Of a stretch of 64,000 bases of DNA, positions 36,203 to 45,213 are shown in pieces. Position numbers and translations under genes: made by a program. The notes beneath the pieces are model-generated. The model ran no database searches. It saw only the letters and a program-made list of their open reading frames with translations, and was not told the DNA's origin. This DNA is from an uncultured Planctomycetia bacterium (GTDB taxonomy: Bacteria; Planctomycetota; Phycisphaerae; Phycisphaerales; SM1A02). The stretch spans positions 62,001-126,000 of the forward strand of contig CALMPF010000042.1 of assembly GCA_937871505.1 (NCBI GenBank), written 5' to 3'. The stretch's first letter is position 1; every line of letters starts with the position of its first letter.

Positions 36203-39200
36203 GCGATCGCGTTCCGCCGCCCGCGCAGCGCCGTGCGCTTCGCGAGCTCATCGCGGGAGATCCGGGCGCCGACCCCGCCGCGCACGTTTCGAGCGCCGCG
36301 GACGGGGCGGGCGCTGAAGGCACGCCAGCTCGGTCGGACCCGGACGAACGCGAGTCCGACGCGTGCCTGGATGCCGAGCGGATCGAGGATCTCGCCTCCG
36401 GCGCCGACGATCCGCCGGCGGATGAGCACGTCGAAGCGTGCAGCCGCTGCGCCGCGCTGCTGGAGGAGTACCGCGCGAACCTCCAGGTCCTCGCGCGGGT
36501 TCGGCTCCACGACGGGCGGACGAAGCGTGCCACGCCGCACCCGGCCCGCGCCGCCGATCCTCGCGGCGCGGCCGACGCAAGCCCGCCCGACGCCTCCGAC
36601 GCGCCGGACCGGATCGATGGCTACGACCTCGGGCCGGAGATCCACCGCGGCGGCCAGGGAATCGTGCACCGCGCCGTCCAGCGCTCCACCGGGCGGGTCG
36701 TGGCGATCAAGCTCATCGCCGTGACGGCCCGCAGCGGTCGGCGCGAGCGGATGCGCTTCGACCGCGAGGTCGAGCTCGCCGCCCGCGTCCAGCACCCGGG
36801 CGTGGTCACGATCTTCGATCGCGGTCTCACCGCGCGCGGTCGGCGCTTCTACGCGATGGAGCTTGTCGACGGGCTGCCGCTCGACCGTCACGTCGCCGAG
36901 ACGCGCCCGACGACCGAGGGAGTCGTCGATCTCATGATCGAGCTCTGCGATGCCGTGCATGCCGCGCACCGTCACGGCGTCATCCACCGCGATCTCAAGC
37001 CCGGCAACATCCTCGTCGACCGCGGGGGGCGCCCCCGCATCCTCGACTTCGGCCTCGCCCGCGCGGCGGACCGCGGGCGCCAGGGCTCCGAGGAGCAGCT
37101 CACGCTGGACGGCGAGTTCATGGGCACGCTCGCGTTCGCCGCGCCCGAACAGCTCGCGGGGAACCCGGAGCGGGTCGACCTTCGCGCCGATGTCTACGCC
37201 CTCGGCGTGATCCTCCATCTGCTGCTCGTCGACGAGCATCCCTACGACGTCGACGGCGCCCTCGCCGACGCGATCGAGCGCATCCTCCACGTCGATCCGC
37301 CGCCGCCTTCGTCGCGCCGCCGGGGCATCGACGGCGACCTCGACGCCATCGTCGCCACCGCGATGGAGAAGCGGCCCGATGACCGCTACGCCTCGGTCGC
37401 GCTCCTCGCCGAGGACCTGCGCCTGCACCGCGCAGGACTGCCGATCGCGGCACGGCGGGCCTCGACGCTGCACTTGGTCCGGAAGTTCGCGCGGCGGCAC
37501 CGACTCCTCGTGAGCGCGGCGGCGCTCACGCTCGCGGCGCTCGTTGCCGGCATCGTCGGCACTTCCGCCGGACTCCTTCGCGCGCAGCGTTCAGCCGAGC
37601 TGGCGCGCGGGGCGCTCGCGGCCGCCCGGGCCGCCGAGCTCGCCAGCGCCCGCCGCGCCTACGCCGCGTCCATCGCCGCAGCGGATGCGGCCCTGCGAGC
37701 CGATTCAGTCGCCCTCGCCGAGGCGGCGCTGCACGCGGCGGATCCGGCGCTGCGCGGCTGGGAGTGGCGCCGGCTCGCCGCGCTGCTCGATGCCTCGATC
37801 GCGGTCGACGAGGCCCACGAGGACTGGACGTGGGACCTCGCACTGGATGGCCGGGGCGAGCTCATCGCGACCGCCGGGCGCGATGGTCGCCTGTTCCTGC
37901 GGCGCCTCGGCGATGCGACGACGCCGCTCGAGCGGCGCTTCACGCTCTCCGACCGCCCCGCTTCGCCTGCGGATCTGCGCGCGGTCGCCCTCGGATCCGA
38001 TGGTCGGCTGGTCGCCGTCGGCGATGGGGAGGGCTTCGTCCACGTCATTGCCATGGAGGATGGTCGCGCCCTCGCCTCGCGGCGCGTGCACGACCGGCGG
38101 ATCCAGTCGCTTGCCTTCGCTCCCTCGGGCGTCGAAGGCCGGCCCCTGCTCGCCTCTGCGGGCTGGGATGGCGCGGTCCACCTGCTCGCCGCCCGGACGC
38201 TCGAGACCATCGCGACCTTCGAGCACCCGGACGCCGCATGGGGCGTCGCCTTCAGCCCCGATGGCGCTCGGCTCGCGACCATGGCGCGCGACTGCATCCT
38301 CCGGATCTGGAACGTCGCGGAGGGCGCGATCGAGCGCTCCTGGGCGCTCCATCCGCCCGACCCGGAGTGGCGCTCGGTGCACTGGCTGCGCTGCGTCTGG
38401 TCTCCCTGCGGCACGCTCGTCGCCGCAGGTCAGCACGACGGACCGGTGCGCGTGCTTCGCGTGGACGATGGCTCGACCAAGGCCGTGCTGCTCGGCCATC
38501 GCAGCCGAGCGCGCGCGCTGGCCTTCTCTCCCGATGGCCGCTCGCTCGCGACCGGTTCCGACGATGCCACGGTGCGCACCTGGGACCTCGATCGCAGCGA
38601 GGCGATCGCCGTCCATCTCGGGCAGCGCGAAGAGATCTTCGGCCTCGCGTGGAACCCCGACGGCGAGCGCCTCCACGCGGCGGGGAAGGATGGCGAGCTG
38701 CGGACTTTCGCAGCGCGGCACGCCGGACTCGTCGGGCGAACGCTCCAGCTCCCCGGACACTCGAATCAGTCCATCCGGGCGCTGCTTTTCGCGGAGCAGG
38801 GAGAGGTCCTCTTCTCCGGCGCGAGCGATGCCGATCCGTCGCTGCGCGCCTGGGACGCCCTCGACGGAGCGCCGCTCGGTCGCTTCGAGGGCCACGCCGG
38901 CGCCGTCACCGGTCTCGCAGCGATCGGCCCGGAGAGGCTCCTCTCGAGCGGGCGAGATGGCAGGCTTCGCCATCTCCGCTGGCACCGCCGAGCGGATCCG
39001 GAGCAGCCGCCACCGGCACCGAGGCCGGACGATCTCGGAGGCACCGTGGCGTCCGGGCCGCCGCCGCCGGCGACGGTCGAGATGACCATCGAAGCCGAGC
39101 GCTCCTTCGAGACGCCGATCGTCGACCTCGCCGTCGCCCGGCCGTGCGGTGACGGCGAGGGCGTGGCGGCGCTCGCCCTGCGCGGGCGCGGGATCGAGCT

Positions 39201-39858
39201 CGTCGATCCGCGCTCGCTCGCGACCCGGGCGACGATCGAGCTTCCTCGCCGCGCCGACGCCCCGGCGCGGCCGCGCCGGGCCGAGCGCGTCGCATTCGAC
39301 GACTCCGGGCGAGTGCTGGCCGTCGGAACCGCGGATGGTGCGCTCCTCCGCTTCCGGAGCGCGCCCGACGAGGGCGTCGCGCGCTGGCGACTCGAGCTTG
39401 ATCGGCCCTGCTTCGACGCCTCCGTCGCGGCACTCGCGTTCCTTCCGGGAAGTTCCGCCCTCGTGGCCGGTTCAGCCGACGGAACCTGGGCTCGGATCGA
39501 CGACCGTGGCGGGTCCGCCCGCTTCGACGGGCACGCCGCGGCGATCACCGCGCTGACCTTGCTCGACGGCGGCGAGCGGGTCGTCACCGTCGGACTCGAC
39601 CGGACGGTGCGGATCTTCGATCGCGGGACCGGGACCCTCCTGCGCGCGTGGGGAGTCGAATCCGACTGGCTCTTCGCGCTCGCCCACGATCCGCACCGCG
39701 ATGCGCTGGCCATCGGCGGTCGGCGCATCACGATCGAGGCGGGGGGCGATGTCCGCTGCGTGTCGGTCGGACACCGCGCTCCCCGCCTCGCCAGCCCTCC
39801 CTCCGCCCCCGCGCCCCGCGCCGACCCGTCCTCCGCAGAAGCCGATCAGCCCCACTGA
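36199..39858 (+). CDS. Membrane Ser/Thr protein kinase with N-terminal zinc-binding motif and WD40 propeller
   Basis: A 1219-residue transmembrane kinase. Near residue 77, HVEACSRCAALL has the HxxxCxxC spacing of zinc-binding anti-sigma domains. The Hanks-type kinase is about 140-415: glycine loop IHRGGQG, VAIK lysine, catalytic HRDLKPGN near 262, DFG near 281, APEQ. One membrane span follows at about 434-455 (LLVSAAALTLAALVAGIVG). The rest is an extracytoplasmic WD40 propeller from about 540 (blades such as FSPDGRSLATGSDDATVRTW). The GTG start overlaps the sigma-factor stop. Inference: the N-terminal motif binds the sigma factor, and kinase activity gated by the outer propeller releases it. 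The stop overlaps the convergent dockerin gene. Confidence 0.92.
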   Translation: MSDRVPPPAQRRALRELIAGDPGADPAAHVSSAADGAGAEGTPARSDPDERESDACLDAERIEDLASGADDPPADEHVEACSRCAALLEEYRANLQVLARVRLHDGRTKRATPHPARAADPRGAADASPPDASDAPDRIDGYDLGPEIHRGGQGIVHRAVQRSTGRVVAIKLIAVTARSGRRERMRFDREVELAARVQHPGVVTIFDRGLTARGRRFYAMELVDGLPLDRHVAETRPTTEGVVDLMIELCDAVHAAHRHGVIHRDLKPGNILVDRGGRPRILDFGLARAADRGRQGSEEQLTLDGEFMGTLAFAAPEQLAGNPERVDLRADVYALGVILHLLLVDEHPYDVDGALADAIERILHVDPPPPSSRRRGIDGDLDAIVATAMEKRPDDRYASVALLAEDLRLHRAGLPIAARRASTLHLVRKFARRHRLLVSAAALTLAALVAGIVGTSAGLLRAQRSAELARGALAAARAAELASARRAYAASIAAADAALRADSVALAEAALHAADPALRGWEWRRLAALLDASIAVDEAHEDWTWDLALDGRGELIATAGRDGRLFLRRLGDATTPLERRFTLSDRPASPADLRAVALGSDGRLVAVGDGEGFVHVIAMEDGRALASRRVHDRRIQSLAFAPSGVEGRPLLASAGWDGAVHLLAARTLETIATFEHPDAAWGVAFSPDGARLATMARDCILRIWNVAEGAIERSWALHPPDPEWRSVHWLRCVWSPCGTLVAAGQHDGPVRVLRVDDGSTKAVLLGHRSRARALAFSPDGRSLATGSDDATVRTWDLDRSEAIAVHLGQREEIFGLAWNPDGERLHAAGKDGELRTFAARHAGLVGRTLQLPGHSNQSIRALLFAEQGEVLFSGASDADPSLRAWDALDGAPLGRFEGHAGAVTGLAAIGPERLLSSGRDGRLRHLRWHRRADPEQPPPAPRPDDLGGTVASGPPPPATVEMTIEAERSFETPIVDLAVARPCGDGEGVAALALRGRGIELVDPRSLATRATIELPRRADAPARPRRAERVAFDDSGRVLAVGTADGALLRFRSAPDEGVARWRLELDRPCFDASVAALAFLPGSSALVAGSADGTWARIDDRGGSARFDGHAAAITALTLLDGGERVVTVGLDRTVRIFDRGTGTLLRAWGVESDWLFALAHDPHRDALAIGGRRITIEAGGDVRCVSVGHRAPRLASPPSAPAPRADPSSAEADQPH

Positions 39859-40532
39859 CCGAGCAGCAGACCGAGATCCGCCCCGTCGACGATGCCGTTT
39901 CCGTCGATGTCTCCGGGCCCCTCCGTGCCCCAGGCCGCGAGCATGATCCCCAGATCGGCGCCATCGACGACGCCGTCGCCATTGAGGTCTCCCGCGAGCG
40001 ACGCGGGGCGCGGCGCGATGCCGATGTTCCGGAACTCGTAGACCTCGAACGAGCTCGACGAGGAATGAGCCAAGGTGAAGGCGATGAACGGATCGCTTGC
40101 CAGCGTCCCCTTGAACTCGCGGTACTGCCACTCCGTTCCGGGAAGCTCGATCACGCCCGCCGACACGATCCACTGGTCGAGCGTCTTCCAGAGGTAGAGG
40201 CCGGGGTTGCCGTCGTCCGGCTTGACCGAATCGACGACCCGCCGCATCTCGAACGAGATCGCCCGGGGCTCGAACCCGACGACTTCCAGATCGAAGCCGA
40301 GCGCGACGGCGCGGAGCGCATCGCTCGCGCCGAAGGTCGTGTAGCGGATGGTCCGTCCCTCCGGGCCGTCGACGATCAGCGGCTCGATCGGGTACCCGGA
40401 GGTCTCCTGAACGACGGTGACGCCGGGCATGATCTGATCACCCGGGAGCAGGAAGCCCAGCGGTGCCTGATCGAGATCGATGCTGAACGAAGCACGGGAA
40501 ACTCCTGAATCGGGACGGAGGTCGACGGCCAT
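39846..40532 (-). CDS. Dockerin-type repeat protein, no visible signal peptide
   Basis: A 228-residue protein if it starts at ATG 40532. The first 165 residues form a beta-rich domain of unknown family (SFSIDLDQAPLGFLLPGDQI, GLYLWKTLDQWIVSAGVIEL, EVYEFRNIGIAP). The C-terminal 55 residues are a dockerin-type pair (GDLNGDGVVDGADLGIMLAAW, then GDIDGNGIVDGADLGLLLGQW). Dockerin proteins are normally exported, yet neither this start nor the upstream starts at 40622 and 40640 give a signal peptide; the upstream residues are arginine-rich. It may be truncated at the 5' end. The last 13 bases overlap the kinase gene on the other strand. Confidence 0.7.
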   Translation of the reverse strand: MAVDLRPDSGVSRASFSIDLDQAPLGFLLPGDQIMPGVTVVQETSGYPIEPLIVDGPEGRTIRYTTFGASDALRAVALGFDLEVVGFEPRAISFEMRRVVDSVKPDDGNPGLYLWKTLDQWIVSAGVIELPGTEWQYREFKGTLASDPFIAFTLAHSSSSSFEVYEFRNIGIAPRPASLAGDLNGDGVVDGADLGIMLAAWGTEGPGDIDGNGIVDGADLGLLLGQWG

Positions 40533-40705
40533 CCGAGCGCGGCGCTCCGATCCCGGGACGCGGGGGACTCCACCACCGTCTTTGCGCCGCCCGCGCCGCT
40601 CTTTCAGGATCCCCGCTCCCATTTCGCGCTCCCGTATCATCGCCGCCCCGGACCCGGCGCCGCCTCGAAGCCGGATCGTCCAACGCCGCTTCCGCGCCCT
40701 CGCCG

Positions 40706-41770
40706 ATGCATGACCGCACCCGCAACCTCGTCACCGGCGCCGTCGCGATCGTCGCGCTCCTCGGCTTCGCCTTCCTCTTGATGCGCTTCGGCGAGCTCGA
40801 GTCGCTCCGCGCCGGCCGGTGGCCGCTCCGCGTCGCGCTCAACGACGCCGGGGGGCTCCGCGCAGGCAGCACCGCGACCCTCAACGGCGTCCCGATCGGT
40901 CGGGTCGAGACCGTGACGATCGCGACCCGAACGACGGAGCCGGGGCGCTTCGACCCGAGCTACCCGGTGCTGGCGACGGTCCTCGTCGAGCCGGGAATCG
41001 ACATCCCGCGCGGGGTCACCGCGACGATTCAGTCCTCGCTCATCGGCGGCAGCGCGATTCTCCACCTCGAGACCGATGCGGCGCGGACCGACTTCTCCGA
41101 GCTGCTGGCGCGCGACGGATCGGCGCTCCTGCTCGGACGATTCGAGTCGCTCGGAACCCAGGTGGCCGAGGCGATCGGCGCCGAGCTCCGCCCCTTCTCC
41201 GAGGGCCTCGGGGGAATGCGCGGCAGCGTCGAGCGCCTGATCGAGACCTACACCCGGCTCGGAGACGACCTGGGCGACCTCGTCGCCCCGCTCTCGGACG
41301 AAGAGCTGGCCGATGGCGCCGCGGACAACCTTCGGATCACGATCACGCGCCTCAACGTCACGCTTGCGGAGATGCGCGAGGGGATCGCCGGACTTCGCCG
41401 CTGGGCCGAGGACGAGGGCCTTCAGAACGAGTTCGTCGCGGCAGTCAGCGAGGCGCGGTCGACGATGCAGGAAGTCCGCAGCACCGTCGGTCGCTACGGC
41501 GAACTCGCCGAAGGACTTCAGCGCGACGCCGAGCGCCTCGCGGCGCGCCTGGTCCCCGCAGCCGACGAGCTCTCCGCGACCTTGATGGAAGTCCGCAGCC
41601 TCGTGGCCGCCGCGCGCTCGCCGCAGGGATCGCTCGGGCTTCTCCTCGGGCGCCCGGACGTCCATGACGCGCTGCTCGACAGCACGCGTCGCCTCGACCG
41701 GGCTCTGGCCGAAGCGGAACTGCTCCTGCGGAAGATCCGTCAGGAGGGCCTGAGCCTCGACCTCAAGTGA
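40706..41770 (+). CDS. Mce/MlaD-family lipid transport protein
   Basis: A 354-residue envelope protein. One N-terminal membrane anchor (LVTGAVAIVALLGFAFLLM) precedes the MCE domain at about 40-115 (LRVALNDAGGLRAGSTATLN and GVPIGRVETVTI, then the SSLIGGSAILHLE turn), followed by a long helical, periplasmic C-terminal region (about 130-350) with coiled-coil-like heptads. MlaD-type proteins form rings that carry phospholipids between membranes with an MlaE permease and MlaF ATPase; neither partner is adjacent. A possible -10 box TATCAT lies at 40635-40640, 65 bases upstream. Confidence 0.85.
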   Translation: MHDRTRNLVTGAVAIVALLGFAFLLMRFGELESLRAGRWPLRVALNDAGGLRAGSTATLNGVPIGRVETVTIATRTTEPGRFDPSYPVLATVLVEPGIDIPRGVTATIQSSLIGGSAILHLETDAARTDFSELLARDGSALLLGRFESLGTQVAEAIGAELRPFSEGLGGMRGSVERLIETYTRLGDDLGDLVAPLSDEELADGAADNLRITITRLNVTLAEMREGIAGLRRWAEDEGLQNEFVAAVSEARSTMQEVRSTVGRYGELAEGLQRDAERLAARLVPAADELSATLMEVRSLVAAARSPQGSLGLLLGRPDVHDALLDSTRRLDRALAEAELLLRKIRQEGLSLDLK

Positions 41771-41829
41771 GCACGCCTCGGAGCTGAATCCGCGCAGAGC
41801 GCCGCGGGCGCCAACAACGTGGGCGGGAC

Positions 41830-42016
41830 TCGACACTGCAGCGCCCCTTGGGTCCGTCGCGAGGCGGTCGGAAGCGGATGTTCGGCAAGGAGAAGCGAAG
41901 CAGATGGGGCGCCGGTGGCCCCGCTGCGGGCCATCAAGCACGAGCTGCGAGCTTCGACGCAGCAGAACGCCGCTTCCGGACGCCGCAGCAGGAGACAAGG
42001 GGCGCTGCAGTGTCGA
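41830..42016. repeat. Inverted-repeat element, full copy (187 bp)
   Basis: The ends are perfect 21-bp inverted repeats (41830-41850 with 41996-42016; the left arm contains CGACACTGCAGCGCCCCTTG). Inside, GGCGGTCGGAAGCGG (from about 41862) pairs with CCGCTTCCGGACGCC (about 41971-41985), leaving an internal loop with GTCCGTCGCGA on one side and GCAGCAGGAGA on the other. The right end overlaps the palindrome GTGTCGACAC (42010-42019), from which a second left half starts. Confidence 0.88.
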
Positions 42017-42048
42017 CACGGCAGCGCCCCTTGGGTCCGTCGCGAGGC
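42014..42048. repeat. Second left half of the inverted-repeat element
   Basis: These 35 bases repeat 41831-41865 with one mismatch (CGACACGGCAGCGCCCC, then CTTGGGTCCGTCGCGAGGC). The copy breaks off before a right half, 40 bases from the OmpA-like stop codon. With the preceding right end it forms a perfect GGGGCGCTGC/GCAGCGCCCC hairpin. Confidence 0.85.
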
Positions 42049-42087
42049 CGCCCGGATGCGGCAGTGTGGCGGCGTCGGAGCCCGCGC

Positions 42088-42741
42088 TTACTGGGTGCCG
42101 ACGATCACCTCGACGCGACGGCTCTGCGCCTTCGTGCCCCGCGGCTCGTTCGGCCCGGCGCTCGCGATGGTCATTCGGCTCAGCGCGACGCCGCGCGAGA
42201 CGAGGTACTCGCTGACGGCCCACGCCCGCTCGAACCCGAGATGGAAGTTGCTCTTGAAGCCGCTCCGCCGGATCGGGTCGGTGTCCGTGTGGCCTTCGAT
42301 GATGATCGGCTGCCCGGCATAGCGGCTGTTGAGGACCGAGGCGATCTGATCAAGCGACCGCTTCGCGGCGGGCTTGAGCGTCGCCCTGCCCGAATCGAAG
42401 AGCACGTCGCCTTCGACCGCGACGGTCACCTGCCCGCCGATCACGGTGACGTCGGCGTCCATGATCCCCTCGAACCCGGTCGATCCGGTCCGCGCTCCGG
42501 ATGGCGCCGCCGCTCCGCCGCCGGACTGCGCCATGCGCTCAGCCTCGGAGAGCCTGATCGCGAGGTTGCGTCGCTCGTTCTCCGAAGCCTCGAGAGCGCG
42601 GTTGCGCTCGTTGAGCTCGTCGCGCAGCGCGGAGTTCTCGGTGGTCAGCAGCGCGGTCTCGTCCTTCGACTTCTGATCGCAGCCGCAGAGGAGCGCGACA
42701 CCGGCGACGACGAGGGGCAGAAGCAGCGGACGGAATCGCAT
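42088..42741 (-). CDS. OmpA-family lipoprotein (peptidoglycan-binding)
   Basis: A 217-residue outer membrane or inner membrane lipoprotein. The signal peptide ends in the lipobox LLCGC with Cys21. Residues about 28-65 form a coiled coil (LLTTENSALRDELNERNRAL and ASENERRNLAIRLSEAERMA). The C-terminal OmpA domain (about 95-217) has VLFDSGRATLKPAA, IIIEGHTDTDPIRRSG and LSRMTIASAGPNEPRG, the residues that bind diaminopimelate in peptidoglycan. ATG 42741 has a Shine-Dalgarno-like GAAAGG 6 bases upstream. It would tether the envelope to the wall. Stop TAA. Confidence 0.93.
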   Translation of the reverse strand: MRFRPLLLPLVVAGVALLCGCDQKSKDETALLTTENSALRDELNERNRALEASENERRNLAIRLSEAERMAQSGGGAAAPSGARTGSTGFEGIMDADVTVIGGQVTVAVEGDVLFDSGRATLKPAAKRSLDQIASVLNSRYAGQPIIIEGHTDTDPIRRSGFKSNFHLGFERAWAVSEYLVSRGVALSRMTIASAGPNEPRGTKAQSRRVEVIVGTQ

Positions 42742-42921
42742 GAAGGGCCTTTCGTGAGAGGTCATCGGCTCGACGCCGAGGACGCGGCGTCGCGGTGTGC
42801 CGAGGCGGCGGCGTGCAGGTGTCCGAACGTCTCCCGGCGACCACCATGATCGCATCGGGATCCCGCGACCACCGAAGCCGCAAGATAGCCGTTTCATCGG
42901 CATCCGGGGGGGTTGTCCGGT

Positions 42922-44478
42922 TCACGGAGTCCCGAGCCAGAAGCGGACCGCGTCGTCGATGCCCGGCGAGAGGGCCATGACCAGCAGGACCGCCACGGCC
43001 AGGTGCGGTCCGAAGGGGAGGCTCCCCTGCTGGATCGGCGAGCGCGATCCCCCGCGAAGTCGGGCGAGCATGGTCGCCAGGAGCCAGGCGATCCCAGCGA
43101 AGGGCGCCAGGACGAAGGCCCAGAGCGGTGCGACCCATCCCAGCGCAGCTCCCGCCGCGGCAAGGAGGTGGACATCGCCGATCCCCATCGCTTCGCGACC
43201 GAACCCGAGCGTCGCGACGATCCGGACCGCCCACACCAGCCCGCCGGCAGCGAGGTACCCCGCGACGCACGACGCCAGCGCGACGGCGGGGCCGACGCGC
43301 CCCCCCTCGACCACCGGACCGATCCCGAAACGTTCGCCGAGCAGCCAGCCGACGACCGCGAGGAGGATCGCGGGAAGAAGGAAGACGACCTCCCGGCGCA
43401 CCTCCCGCCGCGCGTGCGGGTACTCCGCGAGCGGCGCATCCTCGGTCGACGAACCCGGGGCGGCGGAGTCCAGCGCCGCATAGACGACGAGACCGGCGGC
43501 GACGAGCGCGACGGCCACGGAAGCCGCCGTCCATCCCACGTACGCCGCGCCGACCGCCACCCCGGCGAGGGGCGCCGCGAAGAGCAGGAGCTCCACGCGC
43601 GGCCCCTCCGGATCGAGGACATCCTCGCTCCCTGCCGGTTCCGGCGGAACGTTCGATGGACGACCGGCGAGCGCAGCGGGCGCCGCATACTCGTCGTAGT
43701 CGGCGAAGCTCGGGCGGATCCGACCGCACCAGAGCAGGCCGGTCATGATCGCCAGGCCGACAGCGGCGCCGAAGGCGCCCAGCGCCACGCCGCCCTCGAC
43801 GACGGGCATCGGCCACCACGTCCCCTCCTCGGCCGCGATGACCCGCGCTGGCGCGGCGGCCGGGATGACCGCCTGCAACGGCCAGAGCACGAGGGCGATC
43901 CCGACGACGGCGTTGGGGACCTGGATCGGAATGGTGAAGGTGCGCGCGTCGATCCGCGCCATCACGAGCAGCGCGATCAGGAGGATGCCCTGCACGAGGA
44001 AGGCGGGCAGGGTGACGAGCGGGCCAAGCCGAGACCACCACGGGCCGCCGAGCTCACCCCACCAGGCGACCGTCGGCGCGGGCACGTACAGGATGAGATA
44101 GAGCCAGAGGAAGAGCGCCCCGGCGATCGCCTCGATGATGAGATAGCGCGAGCTGATCCGGACGCCGCACGCTCGGCAGCGGCCGCGCAGGAGCAGCCAG
44201 CCGAGAACCGGGAGGTTCTCCCTCCATCCGAGCCTCACCCCGCACGTGGGACAGCGGCTCGGCGGGGAGACCACGCTGATCCCCGCCGGGAGCCTGTAGA
44301 TCACGACGTTGGCGAAGCTGCCGAGGCACGCCCCGAGCGCGAAGACGAAGAGCCCGACGACCACATGCGGAATCGCCGCATACACCTGCGGCGGCAGCGC
44401 GGCGACGATCGCCGCCGCGTCCCAGAGGCTCGCCCCCGCATGACCTGCGCTCACCCCCGCGTCGCACGCGCCTACCAC
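42922..44478 (-). CDS. Prepilin peptidase (A24) with a large insert between catalytic Asp residues
   Basis: A 518-residue membrane aspartic protease that removes the leader of type IV pilins and methylates the new N-terminus. The N-terminal part is canonical: [13 protein letters not shown], the zinc tetracysteine ([10 protein letters not shown] and [12 protein letters not shown]), and the first catalytic aspartate in [11 protein letters not shown] (Asp177). The second is in [18 protein letters not shown] (Asp435). The family usually has about 60-65 residues between the two; here there are 258, filled by extra membrane helices and a charged loop ([19 protein letters not shown]). The GTG start overlaps xseB by 7 bases; a second GTG at 44454 is possible. 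Gene symbol withheld because the architecture is unusual. Confidence 0.86.
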   Translation of the reverse strand: MVGACDAGVSAGHAGASLWDAAAIVAALPPQVYAAIPHVVVGLFVFALGACLGSFANVVIYRLPAGISVVSPPSRCPTCGVRLGWRENLPVLGWLLLRGRCRACGVRISSRYLIIEAIAGALFLWLYLILYVPAPTVAWWGELGGPWWSRLGPLVTLPAFLVQGILLIALLVMARIDARTFTIPIQVPNAVVGIALVLWPLQAVIPAAAPARVIAAEEGTWWPMPVVEGGVALGAFGAAVGLAIMTGLLWCGRIRPSFADYDEYAAPAALAGRPSNVPPEPAGSEDVLDPEGPRVELLLFAAPLAGVAVGAAYVGWTAASVAVALVAAGLVVYAALDSAAPGSSTEDAPLAEYPHARREVRREVVFLLPAILLAVVGWLLGERFGIGPVVEGGRVGPAVALASCVAGYLAAGGLVWAVRIVATLGFGREAMGIGDVHLLAAAGAALGWVAPLWAFVLAPFAGIAWLLATMLARLRGGSRSPIQQGSLPFGPHLAVAVLLVMALSPGIDDAVRFWLGTP

Positions 44479-44888
44479 GGATGCACGCCCCGGTCGGCGG
44501 AATCTCCGCGTGACGCCGGCCCCGACTCGTCGTCGTCGCCATCGTCATGCAGGTTCCGCTCCCCCGACGCTTCGCCACCGCCCGACTCGATCGCGGCGAG
44601 CGAGATTTCCCGCACCTCCTGCTCCGCCTGATCGAGGATGGCGCGGCAGCGGCGAACGAGCTCGTCGCCGCGGCGGAAGGCCCGCAGGCTCTCCTCGAGC
44701 CCGATCTCGCCGCGTTCGATCCGATCGATGATCCCCTCCAGCTCGGTGACCGACTCCTCGAAGCTCGGGCCGGCCGCCGCAGCTCCCTGCTCCGCGGCGC
44801 TCTCACCCAAGCGCGCCTCGTCCGAGTCTCCCCCGCGACGGGCATCGCGGGTGCCGGAGCCTGATCTGCGCGTTCCCTTCTGGGTCAT
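44472..44888 (-). CDS. xseB: Exodeoxyribonuclease VII small subunit
   Basis: A 138-residue homologue of the small subunit that activates XseA to degrade single-stranded DNA. The core (about 45-105) carries the family pattern [20 protein letters not shown], then [20 protein letters not shown] and [15 protein letters not shown]. The family is normally about 80 residues; here both ends are extended with charged, disordered sequence (for example [14 protein letters not shown] and [12 protein letters not shown]). It is followed by, and overlaps by 7 bases, the prepilin peptidase. No xseA is adjacent. ATG 44888 is the first start that does not extend into low-complexity sequence. Confidence 0.88.
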   Translation of the reverse strand: MTQKGTRRSGSGTRDARRGGDSDEARLGESAAEQGAAAAGPSFEESVTELEGIIDRIERGEIGLEESLRAFRRGDELVRRCRAILDQAEQEVREISLAAIESGGGEASGERNLHDDGDDDESGPASRGDSADRGVHPW

Positions 44889-45213
44889 CGTCGAGGCGGA
44901 GAGAGGTGGGAGCGAACGTGAACTGAATCCCTGCTGGTCCCTGCGAGGTCCCCGCGATGGGCGGTGATCAAGCTGGCGTGCTCCCGAGCGGATCGTTCGG
45001 GATCGACCGGGCGAGAGTGTACCGACGCCTCGAAGGGACCGTCGTCGGCAGCGCAGTTGCGCGGGTGCGGGCCAGGGGGCCGCGAGGCCGCGAGGCGGGG
45101 GGCAGGTCGATTCCGAAGCCCGGAGTTCGGGCCGCGGGCCGCGGGCGAGCTCCACGGAGGCCGCGGAGATCGCCCGCGAAGGACCCGCGCGTCCCGATAC
45201 GATCGCCTCGTCC
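44889..45213. other. Divergent intergenic stretch between xseB and dapF
   Basis: No gene or repeat is seen. The right end carries the dapF -10 box. No clear leftward promoter for xseB was found. Confidence 0.4.
45198..45203 (+). promoter_or_regulatory. Putative -10 box of dapF
   Basis: TACGAT ends 10 bases before the ATG at 45214. Confidence 0.45.

Larger units (their letters stand above)
41771..42087. other. Convergent intergenic region holding the inverted-repeat element
   Basis: The entire space between the converging MlaD-like and OmpA-like genes is occupied by the inverted-repeat element at 41830-42016 and a second left half at 42014-42048. No coding capacity is evident. Confidence 0.7.

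Noticed and set aside
40637..42223. 528-residue minus-strand frame
   Set aside because: Antisense shadow of the Mce/MlaD gene and the inverted-repeat element; composition is Arg/Glu/Gly-rich without domains.
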